From: Sphingobacteriales bacterium 44-61
Lineage (GTDB): Bacteria > Bacteroidota > Bacteroidia > Chitinophagales > Chitinophagaceae
DNA length: 64,000 bases
Direction: 5' to 3'
Assembly (NCBI GenBank): GCA_001898405.1
Contig: MKTW01000002.1
Location: 373,719-437,718, forward strand
The translations under genes were made by a program, and so were the position numbers. The notes below the pieces were generated by a model that was not told where the DNA came from, did no database searches, and saw nothing but the letters and a program-made list of their open reading frames with translations. Positions 51,733 to 60,936 of this stretch are shown here, in pieces. Position 1 is the first letter of the stretch. Every line of letters begins with the position of its first letter.

Positions 51733-52815
51733 TTAAAGTTGAAAAGCGGATAAGAGGGCAAATAATACGAACAGGAATACAAGCGAAATGAACCCCAAAA
51801 TGTTCAGCAAAATGAATTTAGTGAACGTTTTGCCTCTCCCCTGCCCGTAAAAGCGGCGCATGGCCTTGTACAAATGTACAGGCCAGACTATGACAGCTGC
51901 AATAACAATAATGTTCCAGACCTGCCATCCTGTAACATTATTCAGTTGCGCCATCAGCACAGTAAACAATAATAATATAAAACTGAAAATATAATGGTGG
52001 ATGGTAAATATGCCATGATCAGCATAGTAATACATTTTCCTGCTGCGGATATAGAGCAATTTAAGGATCAACGCAAAGAAAGGCAGGGAAGCAAAGAGCA
52101 AATACGGCAGGTTGTGCAGGAACACTTCAACCACTTTTTCAACCGCTGCCCGCTTGTCATTTTTGAACTTATCGTTCATCTTATACACCTTATGGTTATA
52201 AAGGCGGGTGAGCCAGCCATCACGCTTTTTTTCGGGTAAAGCAGCCTGTATAGAATCGTATTCTGCCAGTGATTGGTAGTGGGTGCCTACAGAGATAATG
52301 TTGAGATCATCATTATACAATTTGTCAATATCGTCCTTGCTTACGGCTTTAGTGGTATCCAGCAGCAGGGCTTTTTCCAGGAAGTAAGATTTGTAGGTTG
52401 AGTCGCCCGCTATCAACTGCTCAAGCCTTTTCAGTCTTTTTTGCCTTTGCGCCTCCGTCATCGGTTCATTCTTTGCATTGATATTTACTATATCAGATGG
52501 CTTCCGGAGGCTGAAGAATATCAGGAAGAAGATCGCTGAAGTGAACACATACATCCTGATCGGGTTCAGATAGCTCATCCGCTTGCCTTTCATGTATTCA
52601 GCAGAAAGAAAGCCGGGTTTAAAGAGAAGGTCTTTCAGGGTTGTGAAAAACTTGCCGTCGAAATGCGTAATGTCATTAAAAAAATGGGAAAACATTGCCC
52701 AGAACGTTTCTTTCGGCTCAACGTTCTCCTGGCCACAGGCCTGGCAAAAACGTCCCTGGACAATGGTTCCGCAGTTAAGGCAGTCTTTTTCCTTCCGTTC
52801 ACGGCCGTGCGACAT
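51733..52815 (-). CDS. DUF3667 membrane protein with N-terminal zinc ribbon
   Basis: 360 residues. The N-terminus holds a zinc ribbon C12-x2-C15 ... C24-x2-C27 (CLNCGTIVQGRFCQACGQ), followed by the DUF3667 segment FFNDITHFDGKFFTTLKDLL, then FKPGFLSAEYMKGKRMSYLNP. After one membrane helix (about 93-108) comes a long soluble loop, and four hydrophobic segments (about 235-355) close the protein. Function is unknown; the family is common in Bacteroidota. It starts the DUF3667-mazG-kinase operon; a -7 element TATTTTTG lies at 52853-52846. Confidence 0.88.
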   Translation of the reverse strand: MSHGRERKEKDCLNCGTIVQGRFCQACGQENVEPKETFWAMFSHFFNDITHFDGKFFTTLKDLLFKPGFLSAEYMKGKRMSYLNPIRMYVFTSAIFFLIFFSLRKPSDIVNINAKNEPMTEAQRQKRLKRLEQLIAGDSTYKSYFLEKALLLDTTKAVSKDDIDKLYNDDLNIISVGTHYQSLAEYDSIQAALPEKKRDGWLTRLYNHKVYKMNDKFKNDKRAAVEKVVEVFLHNLPYLLFASLPFFALILKLLYIRSRKMYYYADHGIFTIHHYIFSFILLLFTVLMAQLNNVTGWQVWNIIVIAAVIVWPVHLYKAMRRFYGQGRGKTFTKFILLNILGFISLVFLFVLFALLSAFQL

Positions 52816-52845
52816 GTAGTGGTTGGTTTAAATCTCGGTAATAAG

Positions 52846-52853
52846 CAAAAATA
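52846..52853 (-). promoter_or_regulatory. Promoter -7 element for DUF3667-mazG-kinase
   Basis: TATTTTTG on the reverse strand, a perfect TAnnTTTG match 30 bases before the ATG at 52815. Confidence 0.55.
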
Positions 52854-52956
52854 AGCAAAGCCGTTAAAACCGCTTATACAAGTAATGGCCCTGTTTAGGG
52901 GCTCCCGGTAAAGCTCAAAACCTGTGGTTTGACACACCGATTCAAGGGGCTTTGTG

Positions 52957-52964
52957 TAGATTTG
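52957..52964 (+). promoter_or_regulatory. Promoter -7 element for the LysR gene
   Basis: TAGATTTG, a perfect TAnnTTTG match 23 bases before the ATG at 52988. It supports that start over an upstream in-frame codon at 52952. Confidence 0.6.
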
Positions 52965-52987
52965 TCGTATTTCCTGTATCTCCCCAT

Positions 52988-53884
52988 ATGTTTGACTTTA
53001 GATTAAAAGTATTTCACACAGTAGCAAAACGGCTCAACTTTACAAAAGCCGCAGAAGAGTTATTTATTACGCAACCAGCCGTTACCAAGCATATCCAGGA
53101 GATAGAAGCCTTTTACCAATGCAAATTGTTTGAGCGGAACGGAACGAAAATAAAATTAACAGCAGCCGGCATTACCCTCTTAAACTATACAGAAAATATT
53201 TTCAATACTTACAGGGATATCGAATTTGACCTGGCGGCATTAAACGAGAATGTAAAAGGATCAATGAAATTAGGGGCAAGCACTACGGTTGCCCAATATG
53301 TTTTACCAAAATACCTTGCCCAGTTCAAACAAAAATTCCCTGATATTCATATTGAGCTGACAGACGGCAACACAGAACATATCGAAAACCTGCTGACAGA
53401 AGATAAAATTGACCTTGGCATTGTTGAAGGCCAATCCAAACGGCAACATATCAAATACACCCCATTTATTAAAGATGAAATAGTGCTCTGCACGAGCATC
53501 ACAAACAAATCGGTCAAAAAGCCAATCGTCACCTTACTGGAATTGCAAAAATTGCCATTGATCGTACGCGAACAGGGGTCTGGCTCTTTGGAAGTCATTG
53601 TTGCCGCTTTGAAAAAGGTGAATATAAAGTTTTCACGACTGAACATTGAGATGGTTTTGGAAAGCAGTGAAAGTATAAAATCCTATTTGCCTCATTCAAA
53701 TGCCTTCGCTTTTTTGTCCTTTCATTCCATTTTCAAAGAACTAAAAAACAATGAACTGAAAATCGTTGATGTAAAAGACCTGGGTATTGAACGATATTTT
53801 TATTTCATCACACAGCAGGGCGGCACACATCATTTAAAGGAATTGTTTTTAAAATTCATGCAGGGCAATAACTTTAAGTTATAG
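52988..53884 (+). CDS. LysR-family transcriptional regulator
   Basis: A 298-residue regulator. The winged helix is in residues 1-60 (MFDFRLKVFHTVAKRLNFTK, AAEELFITQPAVTKHIQEIE), and the co-inducer-binding domain follows from about 88 (GSMKLGASTTVAQYVLPKYL, LDLGIVEG-like IDLGIVEGQ, LIVREQGSGSLEV). It closely resembles the CysB/CysL-type regulators that accompany YeiH transporters. I take the ATG at 52988 since the DNA-binding domain begins there and the -7 element precedes it. The YeiH gene follows 71 bases later on the same strand and is the likely target. Confidence 0.93.
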   Translation: MFDFRLKVFHTVAKRLNFTKAAEELFITQPAVTKHIQEIEAFYQCKLFERNGTKIKLTAAGITLLNYTENIFNTYRDIEFDLAALNENVKGSMKLGASTTVAQYVLPKYLAQFKQKFPDIHIELTDGNTEHIENLLTEDKIDLGIVEGQSKRQHIKYTPFIKDEIVLCTSITNKSVKKPIVTLLELQKLPLIVREQGSGSLEVIVAALKKVNIKFSRLNIEMVLESSESIKSYLPHSNAFAFLSFHSIFKELKNNELKIVDVKDLGIERYFYFITQQGGTHHLKELFLKFMQGNNFKL

Positions 53885-53955
53885 AGCATTGCCAATAGTC
53901 ATTTCCCAGCCTTCCTCATGTTGCTGAATTTTGTGCTGAAATAATTTTCAGCGGC

Positions 53956-54927
53956 ATGAGCAATAACACCCCTCTCTACAAGAACAGAAGGAAATTTTTA
54001 GACAGGAGCATTTCAACAAGAGAAGTGATCTTCTTACTAGTACTTATATTTTGCCTGTCACCCTTTATATCGCCACCGTTAGCATTACTCGCAGGGATAA
54101 TAATAGCACAATTTATCGGCCATCCTTATTTGCATCTCAATCATAAAGCCACACATTTACTGCTCCAGGTTTCTGTGGTGGGCCTGGGTTTTGGAATGAA
54201 TGTAAGCACGGCATTGAAAACGGGGAAAGACGGTATTCTGTTTACAGCAGTTTCTATATCCGGTACGCTTATTTTGGGTTATTTATCAGGCAGGGTTTTA
54301 AAAATGAACAGAAAGACCTCATTTTTAATTTCTGCCGGAACTGCAATATGTGGAGGCAGCGCCATTGCAGCAGTATCTCCCGTTATTAAAGCAGAAGAAA
54401 AACAAATAAGCATCGCGCTGGGGACTGTTTTTATACTCAATTCCATTGCCCTCTTTGCCTTCCCTTTTGCAGGCGAAAAACTGCATCTCTCACAATCACA
54501 ATTCGGCTTATGGAGCGCTATGGCCATTCATGATACAAGCTCTGTTGTGGGTGCGGCAAGCAAATACGGAAATGAAGCGCTGCAAATCGCCACAACCGTA
54601 AAATTAGCAAGGGCTTTATGGATCATTCCTGTAGCATTCCTTAGCAGCATTGTTTTCAAATCAAAAGACAAAAAAATCAAGGTCCCTTATTTTATCGGGT
54701 TATTTATTGTTGCCATTATTGTAAATACCTATGTTCCTTTTGTACAAAGATTCAGTGGTTATATCGTAGAAATTTCTAAATCAGGGTTAACGGTTACCTT
54801 ATTTTTGATTGGTTGCGGATTATCCAGGAAAACATTGGCCTCTGTGGGGTTAAAACCGATTTTACAGGGGCTGATATTATGGGTGGTTATTTCCTTGTCG
54901 ACTCTTCTGGTAATACATTATTTATAG
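53956..54927 (+). CDS. YeiH-family putative sulfate exporter
   Basis: 323 residues with about ten membrane segments. Family hallmarks are LLQVSVVGLGFGMNVSTALK, FLISAGTAICGGSAIAAVSP and GLWSAMAIHDTSSVVGAASK YGNEAL (written here in parts). The family (Pfam Cons_hypoth698, YeiH) is called a putative sulfate exporter on thin evidence. A LysR gene next to it is the common arrangement and suggests induction by a sulfur compound or amino acid. A CBS or other regulatory extension is absent. Confidence 0.9.
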   Translation: MSNNTPLYKNRRKFLDRSISTREVIFLLVLIFCLSPFISPPLALLAGIIIAQFIGHPYLHLNHKATHLLLQVSVVGLGFGMNVSTALKTGKDGILFTAVSISGTLILGYLSGRVLKMNRKTSFLISAGTAICGGSAIAAVSPVIKAEEKQISIALGTVFILNSIALFAFPFAGEKLHLSQSQFGLWSAMAIHDTSSVVGAASKYGNEALQIATTVKLARALWIIPVAFLSSIVFKSKDKKIKVPYFIGLFIVAIIVNTYVPFVQRFSGYIVEISKSGLTVTLFLIGCGLSRKTLASVGLKPILQGLILWVVISLSTLLVIHYL

Positions 54928-55090
54928 GCAGATGGGCCATTGGTATACGCGTGTGAAAAGCAAAAGCCCTGAACAGGCACATAAAAGACTGGCATTTTCG
55001 TTAAAAATGAGTATATCACCCATGTAAAACCTCGTTTTCCAACAGGCCACAAAATTTTTTACCGCCCCTTTCGTTACTGTACAATTCAAG

Positions 55091-55098
55091 TATTTTTG
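55091..55098 (+). promoter_or_regulatory. Promoter -7 element before the 278-residue secreted protein
   Basis: TATTTTTG, a perfect TAnnTTTG match 22 bases before the ATG at 55121. Confidence 0.6.
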
Positions 55099-55120
55099 CC
55101 CCTAATTAAGATAATAGCGG

Positions 55121-55957
55121 ATGAAACAAAGCCTAGCCTTCCTTGCCCTCCTGGTTTCCCTGACCGGTTTTGGCCAGTTTTATTATAAAGACCTTGTGGA
55201 TGCAAGAGCCAACGACGATAAAATGAAGGTCTACCTGGCAAACAAAGTGGTTTCAGTAACGGCTACCGGTTACGATTCCCGTGGGGTAAAAGCAACAGAT
55301 TTTTATGAAGTGCAGGAAGTTTTTCCGGCCCAGAACCTGCTCAGGGTTTCTACCCGCTCCGGATTATCGGTGGTAAAGACCTATTACCGCTTTGATGCAC
55401 AAGGCCGACTGGCATCCATTTCCGACTCCACCAATGGTATTAAAAGCCGCACCAGCTACCAGTATACAGGCAATAATCTTGTTTCAGTGAAAACAGAGGT
55501 TAAAGACTCCCTGAACGATTTCAGCGAAACAGAAGAACACCAATGGATCTATAACAATGCCGGCAAACCCGAAAAAATGTGGAAAATCGTTAACAGTAAG
55601 GACAGCATGGAATACCGCTTTACCGTTGATGAAAAAGGAAATGTAGCCGATGAACAATTATTCAGAAGAGGTGTTGGCATTGACCCATTCTATTTTTATT
55701 ACGACGATCAGCACAGGCTCACGGATATTGTCCGTTATAACAAACGCGCCAAAAAACTGTTACCTGATTTTATGTTTGAATATGATGAGCAGGGCCGGGT
55801 GATCCAGAAAATAACAACGCTTTCCACTACAACGCCGGATTATCTTACCTGGCGTTACCTGTTTAACGATAAGGGACTGAAAACAAAAGAAGCCCTATTT
55901 AATAAACAAAAAGAACTGACAGGGCGTATCGAATATTCTTACAATTTTCAACCCTGA
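55121..55957 (+). CDS. Secreted hypothetical protein with YD-like beta repeats
   Basis: 278 residues with a signal peptide (MKQSLAFLALLVSLTGFG, cut before Q). The body is a series of short beta-hairpin units: TYYRFDAQGRLASISDS, YQYTGNNLVSVKTE, QWIYNNAGKPEKMWKI, RFTVDEKGNVADEQLF, YFYYDDQHRLTDIVRY, MFEYDEQGRVIQKITT, RYLFNDKGLKTKEAL. These resemble the YD/RHS repeat, which folds as a long beta sheet. I do not recognise a named family. It is a single gene with its own promoter and no clear partner. Confidence 0.85.
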   Translation: MKQSLAFLALLVSLTGFGQFYYKDLVDARANDDKMKVYLANKVVSVTATGYDSRGVKATDFYEVQEVFPAQNLLRVSTRSGLSVVKTYYRFDAQGRLASISDSTNGIKSRTSYQYTGNNLVSVKTEVKDSLNDFSETEEHQWIYNNAGKPEKMWKIVNSKDSMEYRFTVDEKGNVADEQLFRRGVGIDPFYFYYDDQHRLTDIVRYNKRAKKLLPDFMFEYDEQGRVIQKITTLSTTTPDYLTWRYLFNDKGLKTKEALFNKQKELTGRIEYSYNFQP

Positions 55958-56114
55958 AAAATTTCTTCACTTGCCATAGGGGTGTGCCCGGCATATGTTG
56001 TTGATTGTTTGTCCACACGATCAATACAATCAACGAACAAATGTTACCACGATTGAACGATTTGCCGGACATGTAATTTAACATATCAACAGGCATTGCC
56101 TGCGAAGGTGCAAA

Positions 56115-56122
56115 TATCTTTG
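56115..56122 (+). promoter_or_regulatory. Promoter -7 element of the TonB receptor/DUF4249 operon
   Basis: TATCTTTG, a perfect TAnnTTTG match 33 bases before the ATG at 56156. It favours that ATG over an open-frame codon at 56096. Confidence 0.6.
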
Positions 56123-56155
56123 CGCCGCTATCACTTACATAACCATAACCCTACT

Positions 56156-58495
56156 ATGCAAAAGATCACATTAGCTGCACTGTTCTTCTTATCTGCCATT
56201 ATATGTCATGGCCAGAAGTACACGATCAGCGGCATCATTAAATCCAAAGCAAAAGGCGAGACCCTGATCGGAGCAAGCATCCGTGTTATCCCGGCCAGCC
56301 CGGCCGATAGAACTGGCAATACCGGTACAGTCAGCAACGAATACGGTTTCTATTCGCTTACGCTTGAAAAAGGCACTTATACTGTAGAGATCAGTGCTGT
56401 TGGTTTGCAAGCCCAGCAACAGGAAATTGTGCTTAACAAAGATATTGCGATCAACATACAACTCGAAGACGAAGTAAAGAGCCTGGAAGGCGTTGTTGTA
56501 AGCGCACAATCACGCGGCCGCAGCATCAGCAGTCCGCAAATGGGGATTGAAAGGGTATCTACAAAGGAGATCAAAAACATTCCCGTTCTCCTGGGAGAAA
56601 GGGATATCTTGAAAACCATCCAGCTTTTACCCGGTATTAAATCAGCCGGTGACGGCAACAGCGGCTTTTTTGTGCGCGGTGGCGCTGGTGATCAGAACCT
56701 CATTTTGCTGGATGAAGCGCCCGTATACAATGCTTCGCATTTGCTGGGGTTCTTTTCCACCTTCAACTCTGATGCGATCAAAGATATCACCGTTTATAAA
56801 GGAGGCATGCCTGCCCAGTATGGAGGCCGTCTTTCTTCGGTGCTGGACATAAAAATGAATGATGGCAATAACCAGGATTATAATGTCAGCGGTGGCATAG
56901 GGCTGATCTCTGCCAAACTGAATGTGGAAGGACCAATACAAAAAGATAAATCCTCTTTCCTGGTAACAGGCCGTCGCACGTATGTAGACGCATTCCTGAA
57001 ATTGTCAAGCGATTCTGCTATTAACAGCAACCGGCTTTATTTTTATGATCTGAATGCAAAGCTGAATTACCAGTTAGGTGATAAAGACCGGCTTTATCTT
57101 TCCGGTTATTTTGGTAAAGACGTGCTGGGCGTAGGTGAAACCTTTGGGATAGACTGGGGCAACAGCACCGGTACATTGCGCTGGAACCATATTTTCAACA
57201 GCCAGCTTTTTGCCAATACCTCTATTATTTTCAGTAATTACAACTATAAGATCTCTATCCGCAGCGGTGGTGATAATTTTGATATCATTTCAAAAATACA
57301 GGACTGGAACCTGAAGCAGGAATACCAGTGGTATGCTAATTCCAATCATAACCTCCGGTTTGGGTTCAACACGATCTATCATACCATCACACCAGGAGAA
57401 ATAAAAGCTTATCAATCCGTAAGCCTGAATTCAACTGCCCTGCAAAAAAGATATTCCTGGGAAAATGCCGTTTTCCTCAGTGATACCTGGAAAGCTTCCG
57501 ACAAAGTGAACCTTACCTATGGATTGCGGGCATCTGCATTCAGCATACTGGGGAAAGGCGATTTTTATCAAATAGACAATGACGGAAAGGTAACAGATAC
57601 GCTGAGCTATAATAATGGTGATTTTGTAAAAACCTATTTCAACCTGGAACCCCGGGTGGCTGCCAGTTATATTTTCAATCCCCGCAGTTCCCTCAAAGCG
57701 TCTTATGTACGAAATGTGCAGAACATGCACCTGGTATCCAATTCCACTTCTTCCAACCCTACTGACAAATGGATCGCCAATACCAATATCATCAAACCTG
57801 AGGTCGCTGACCAGGTGTCCCTTGGTTATTACCGCAATCTTTTCAACAACCAGTTTGAACTGAGCGTGGAAACCTATTACAAATGGATGCAAAACCAGAT
57901 CGATTACCGCGATGGAGCAGATGTTTTTGCCAATAGCGATGCCATTGAATCCGAACTGTTGTTTGGCAAAGGCCGGGCTTACGGCATCGAATTCCTGCTG
58001 AAAAAGAAAGCCGGCAAATTCACAGGCTGGCTGAGTTACACTTTATCTAAAACAGAAAGAAAGATAGATGGCATCAATGATAATGAGTGGTACAATGCCC
58101 GGCAGGACCGTACGCATGATGTGGCCCTGGTTGGTTCGTACCAACTCAACCGCAAATGGACCCTGTCTGCCAACTGGGTTTTCTATACCGGCGATGCTGT
58201 TACTCTTCCCGCTGGAAAATACAGCATAGACGGACAAACCGTTTATTATTATACCAAAAGAAATGGTTATCGCATGCCCGATTATCACCGGCTCGACCTG
58301 GGTGCGACCTGCATACTGAAACAAAAAAAGCGTTGGTCATCTGAACTCACTTTCAGTCTCTACAATGCCTATGGCCGCGAAAATGCATACACCATCAATT
58401 TCAGGGACAATGCCGATGATCCCAGCAAGACTGAAGCCGTGCGTGTTGCCCTGTTCAAATTCATTCCTTCTGTTTCTTACAACTTCAAATTCTGA
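56156..58495 (+). CDS. TonB-dependent receptor with carboxypeptidase-regulatory-like domain
   Basis: 779 residues: signal peptide (MQKITLAALFFLSAIICHG), an N-terminal beta-sandwich (about 22-105, ISGIIKSKAKGETLIGASIR), and a plug (about 115-235, IPVLLGERDILKTIQLLPGI, FFVRGGAGDQNLILLDEAPV, YKGGMPAQYGGRLSSVLDIK). A 22-strand barrel ends in FIPSVSYNFKF. It is not of the SusC type. Receptors of this group are followed by DUF4249 lipoproteins, as here with a gap of three bases. Together they import an unknown substrate, perhaps a peptide, metal complex or small glycan. The ATG at 56156 is chosen for the signal peptide and promoter. Confidence 0.93.
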   Translation: MQKITLAALFFLSAIICHGQKYTISGIIKSKAKGETLIGASIRVIPASPADRTGNTGTVSNEYGFYSLTLEKGTYTVEISAVGLQAQQQEIVLNKDIAINIQLEDEVKSLEGVVVSAQSRGRSISSPQMGIERVSTKEIKNIPVLLGERDILKTIQLLPGIKSAGDGNSGFFVRGGAGDQNLILLDEAPVYNASHLLGFFSTFNSDAIKDITVYKGGMPAQYGGRLSSVLDIKMNDGNNQDYNVSGGIGLISAKLNVEGPIQKDKSSFLVTGRRTYVDAFLKLSSDSAINSNRLYFYDLNAKLNYQLGDKDRLYLSGYFGKDVLGVGETFGIDWGNSTGTLRWNHIFNSQLFANTSIIFSNYNYKISIRSGGDNFDIISKIQDWNLKQEYQWYANSNHNLRFGFNTIYHTITPGEIKAYQSVSLNSTALQKRYSWENAVFLSDTWKASDKVNLTYGLRASAFSILGKGDFYQIDNDGKVTDTLSYNNGDFVKTYFNLEPRVAASYIFNPRSSLKASYVRNVQNMHLVSNSTSSNPTDKWIANTNIIKPEVADQVSLGYYRNLFNNQFELSVETYYKWMQNQIDYRDGADVFANSDAIESELLFGKGRAYGIEFLLKKKAGKFTGWLSYTLSKTERKIDGINDNEWYNARQDRTHDVALVGSYQLNRKWTLSANWVFYTGDAVTLPAGKYSIDGQTVYYYTKRNGYRMPDYHRLDLGATCILKQKKRWSSELTFSLYNAYGRENAYTINFRDNADDPSKTEAVRVALFKFIPSVSYNFKF

Positions 58496-58498
58496 TTT

Positions 58499-59326
58499 AT
58501 GACAGATAAAAAATTAACCCGTTCATTCCGTTTAACAGGCTTATTTGCCCTGCTGGCATTGACCGGCCTGAGTTCCTGCGAAAAAGTGATCGATATTAAC
58601 CTTAACAAATCGGAGAAGAAATACGTGGTGGAAGCGATAGTTACCGATCAGTCTGGCGCCCGCGTGCTGCTAAGCCAGACAAAAGATTTTGAAGACAATA
58701 ATAATTTTGCCGGCGTCAGCGGTGCTGTTGTTGAAATAACGGAGAATGGCGGAGCTACCACTACCCTGTCAGAAACAACAACCACCGGCGTGTATGAAGC
58801 CCCGGCACTGATCGGTTCAACCGGTAAAACTTATTCCTTATCGGTAAAAGTGAATGGGCAATCTTTCACAGCTGTTTCCGCCATGCCTCAAAAGGTGAAC
58901 CTGGACACTATTTATATAACAGATGAGTTTTTGTTTGGCGACACACGCAAGATAGTGAACATCGAATACAAGGACCCTCCCGGCCGCGGACAGTACTACC
59001 GTTTTGTACAATACCTGAATGGAAGGAAAGAAACAGAAATATTTGTCCAGAATGATGAATATACAGACGGGCGGAATGTGACTAACAAGCTCTTTTATTT
59101 CCCGGACGACGATGAAGACAACCGTAAGATCAAAAGCGGCGACCAGGTGCGTATAGAAATGTTCTGCACAGACGCCAATGTATACAAATACTGGTATAGC
59201 CTGTACAGAAGTGCTACCGGCGAAAGCCAGGCCACTCCCTCCAACCCGGTAAGCAATATGAAAGGAGGTGCGTTGGGTTATTTCAGTGCGCAGACCTCAC
59301 AGGTAAAGACGATGATCGCTCCCTGA
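58499..59326 (+). CDS. DUF4249 outer-membrane lipoprotein
   Basis: 275 residues with a lipobox LTGLSSC (lipid on C27), then EKVIDINLNKSEKKYVVEAI, the typical start of DUF4249, followed by beta-rich regions (GAVVEITENGG, YSLSVKVNGQSFTAVSAMP) and a GALGYFSAQ C-terminus. DUF4249 proteins are thought to cooperate with the TonB receptor encoded just before, as SusD does with SusC; this is inferred from the gene pairing. The start codon is only three bases after the receptor's stop codon. Confidence 0.93.
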   Translation: MTDKKLTRSFRLTGLFALLALTGLSSCEKVIDINLNKSEKKYVVEAIVTDQSGARVLLSQTKDFEDNNNFAGVSGAVVEITENGGATTTLSETTTTGVYEAPALIGSTGKTYSLSVKVNGQSFTAVSAMPQKVNLDTIYITDEFLFGDTRKIVNIEYKDPPGRGQYYRFVQYLNGRKETEIFVQNDEYTDGRNVTNKLFYFPDDDEDNRKIKSGDQVRIEMFCTDANVYKYWYSLYRSATGESQATPSNPVSNMKGGALGYFSAQTSQVKTMIAP

Positions 59327-59343
59327 TACGGGATAAAATAGCG

Positions 59344-59398
59344 GATGGCGGATAACAGTTTGCGAATTACGGAAGTTTGCAGCTGGATATCCGCCATC
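59344..59398. repeat. Interrupted inverted repeat
   Basis: GATGGCGGATA (59344-59354) and TATCCGCCATC (59388-59398) are perfect 11-bp arms, 33 bases apart, between the DUF4249 gene and ndh. There is no T-run; the role is unknown. Confidence 0.6.
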
Positions 59399-59412
59399 TG
59401 TCATCTATATCC

Positions 59413-59420
59413 TAATTTTG
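59413..59420 (+). promoter_or_regulatory. Promoter -7 element of ndh
   Basis: TAATTTTG, a perfect TAnnTTTG match 39 bases before the ATG at 59460. Confidence 0.6.
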
Positions 59421-59459
59421 CAGGTGGTCAGCGCTCTGCCGGCCACAAAAGACACTACT

Positions 59460-60734
59460 ATGCAGCACATCGTTATTATCGGCGGCGGCTTTGCCGGCAT
59501 CAACCTGGCAAAAAGCCTTGCCAACAATAAGGATTTTACCGTTACCCTTGTAGACCGGAATAATTACAATTTCTTCCCTCCCCTTCTCTACCAGGTGGCT
59601 ACAAGCTATCTGGAAACCTCCAGCATCTGCTATCCTTTCAGAAGATTTTTGCGCGGAAAGAAAAATATCCAGTTCAGGATGGGTGAATTCCAGCGACTGA
59701 TTGCTGCAGAAAATAAAATAGTGCTTTCCACCGGCGAACTCAGTTATGATCACCTGGTCTTTGCCGTAGGTGCGGAAACCAATTTCTTCGGGATGGAAAA
59801 CGTGAAAAAAAATGCCTTACCGATGAAAACGGTAAATGATGCATTGGAACTCCGCAACTATTTTTTGCAGCGCATAGAGCAGGCAACCCGCACTACTGAT
59901 GAAAATGAAAGAAAAAAACTGCTGACCATTGTCATCGCAGGTGGTGGCCCCACAGGCGTTGAAGTTTCAGGTGTACTGGCGGAAATGAAGAAAAACGTGA
60001 TGCCGAAAGATTACCCCGAGCTTAGCGGCAAAGGCTATGAATCGCATATCTACCTGGTTGATGGCGGCGGCAAGCTGCTGGCGCCAATGAGTGAAAAATC
60101 ACAGATCGATACATTGAATGCACTGACCAAAATGGGTGTTGAAGTAAAGCTCAATCACCAGGTAAAGGACTACCAGGATGATGTGGTCACGTTTGCCAAT
60201 GGAGATACCATTGAAACCAAAACGGTGGTTTGGGCTGCCGGCATTACAGGTTCTGTGTTTGAAGGCATCCCTGCAGAAGCATATGGCCGTGGAAAACGAC
60301 TGATCGTAGATGAAATCAATAAAGTAATCGGCTTCTCCAATGTTTATGCTATCGGTGACACCTGTCTTCAAACAACAGACAAGAACTTTCCCAATGGTCA
60401 TCCCCAGGTAGCTCAAGTGGCAATACAACAGGGAAAACAGCTAGCAAAAAACTTCAGCGGCATGGTCAAAGGCCAGGCGTTAAAACCATTCGCCTACCGC
60501 GATAAAGGCACCATGGCCATTATCGGATGGAATAAAGCTGTAGCCGATATCCCTAAACCCAAATTACATTTCAAAGGATTTATCGCGTGGCTGATGTGGC
60601 TATTCATCCATCTTGTATCCCTGATCAATTACCGCAACAAAATAAGGACGTTGTACAATTGGACAGGTGCTTATTTTACAAAGGACCAGACGTTGCGGAT
60701 GATCGTGAGACCGTCCCGGAGTCGGGAGTCGTAA
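59460..60734 (+). CDS. ndh: Type II NADH dehydrogenase (NDH-2)
   Basis: A 424-residue flavoprotein that passes electrons from NADH to quinone without pumping protons. The FAD Rossmann motif is HIVIIGGGFAGINLAKSL (residues 3-20), the NAD motif is VIAGGGPTGVEVSGVLAE, and the conserved VVWAAGITGS and VYAIGDTCLQ bind FAD. A hydrophobic, amphipathic C-terminal segment (FIAWLMWLFIHLVSLI) attaches it to the membrane. I take the ATG at 59460; 14 upstream open codons lie over the promoter. The last five codons (RSRES) are part of a palindromic repeat beginning at 60719, so the original C-terminus has probably been altered. Confidence 0.94.
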   Translation: MQHIVIIGGGFAGINLAKSLANNKDFTVTLVDRNNYNFFPPLLYQVATSYLETSSICYPFRRFLRGKKNIQFRMGEFQRLIAAENKIVLSTGELSYDHLVFAVGAETNFFGMENVKKNALPMKTVNDALELRNYFLQRIEQATRTTDENERKKLLTIVIAGGGPTGVEVSGVLAEMKKNVMPKDYPELSGKGYESHIYLVDGGGKLLAPMSEKSQIDTLNALTKMGVEVKLNHQVKDYQDDVVTFANGDTIETKTVVWAAGITGSVFEGIPAEAYGRGKRLIVDEINKVIGFSNVYAIGDTCLQTTDKNFPNGHPQVAQVAIQQGKQLAKNFSGMVKGQALKPFAYRDKGTMAIIGWNKAVADIPKPKLHFKGFIAWLMWLFIHLVSLINYRNKIRTLYNWTGAYFTKDQTLRMIVRPSRSRES

Positions 60735-60838
60735 GTCTTTAGTCGGGAGTCGGATCTCTTTTATAGTGTGTACAGTCATTTCAATATTGAAATGACTGTA
60801 CACATTTTTAGCGGCTCCAGACTTACGACTCCCGACTC
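60719..60838. repeat. Nested palindromic repeat overlapping the ndh 3' end
   Basis: Outer arms of 20 perfect bases lie at 60719-60738 and 60819-60838. Between them is a perfect 38-base palindrome (60767-60804) with 19-base arms and no loop. AGTCGGGAGTCG occurs twice (60720-60731 and 60741-60752). The structure resembles a REP-type or miniature mobile palindrome. The stop codon of ndh is inside the left arm. The remaining gap to 60936 shows nothing else clear. Confidence 0.85.
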
Positions 60839-60936
60839 GATGTTAACACCCGCTTAACAGCAGATTTCCCGTACTTTATCCAGGTAGCAGAGAATGGCAT
60901 CTTTTTTTCTGTTGCTAAGATTTAACTCATTTTGTT

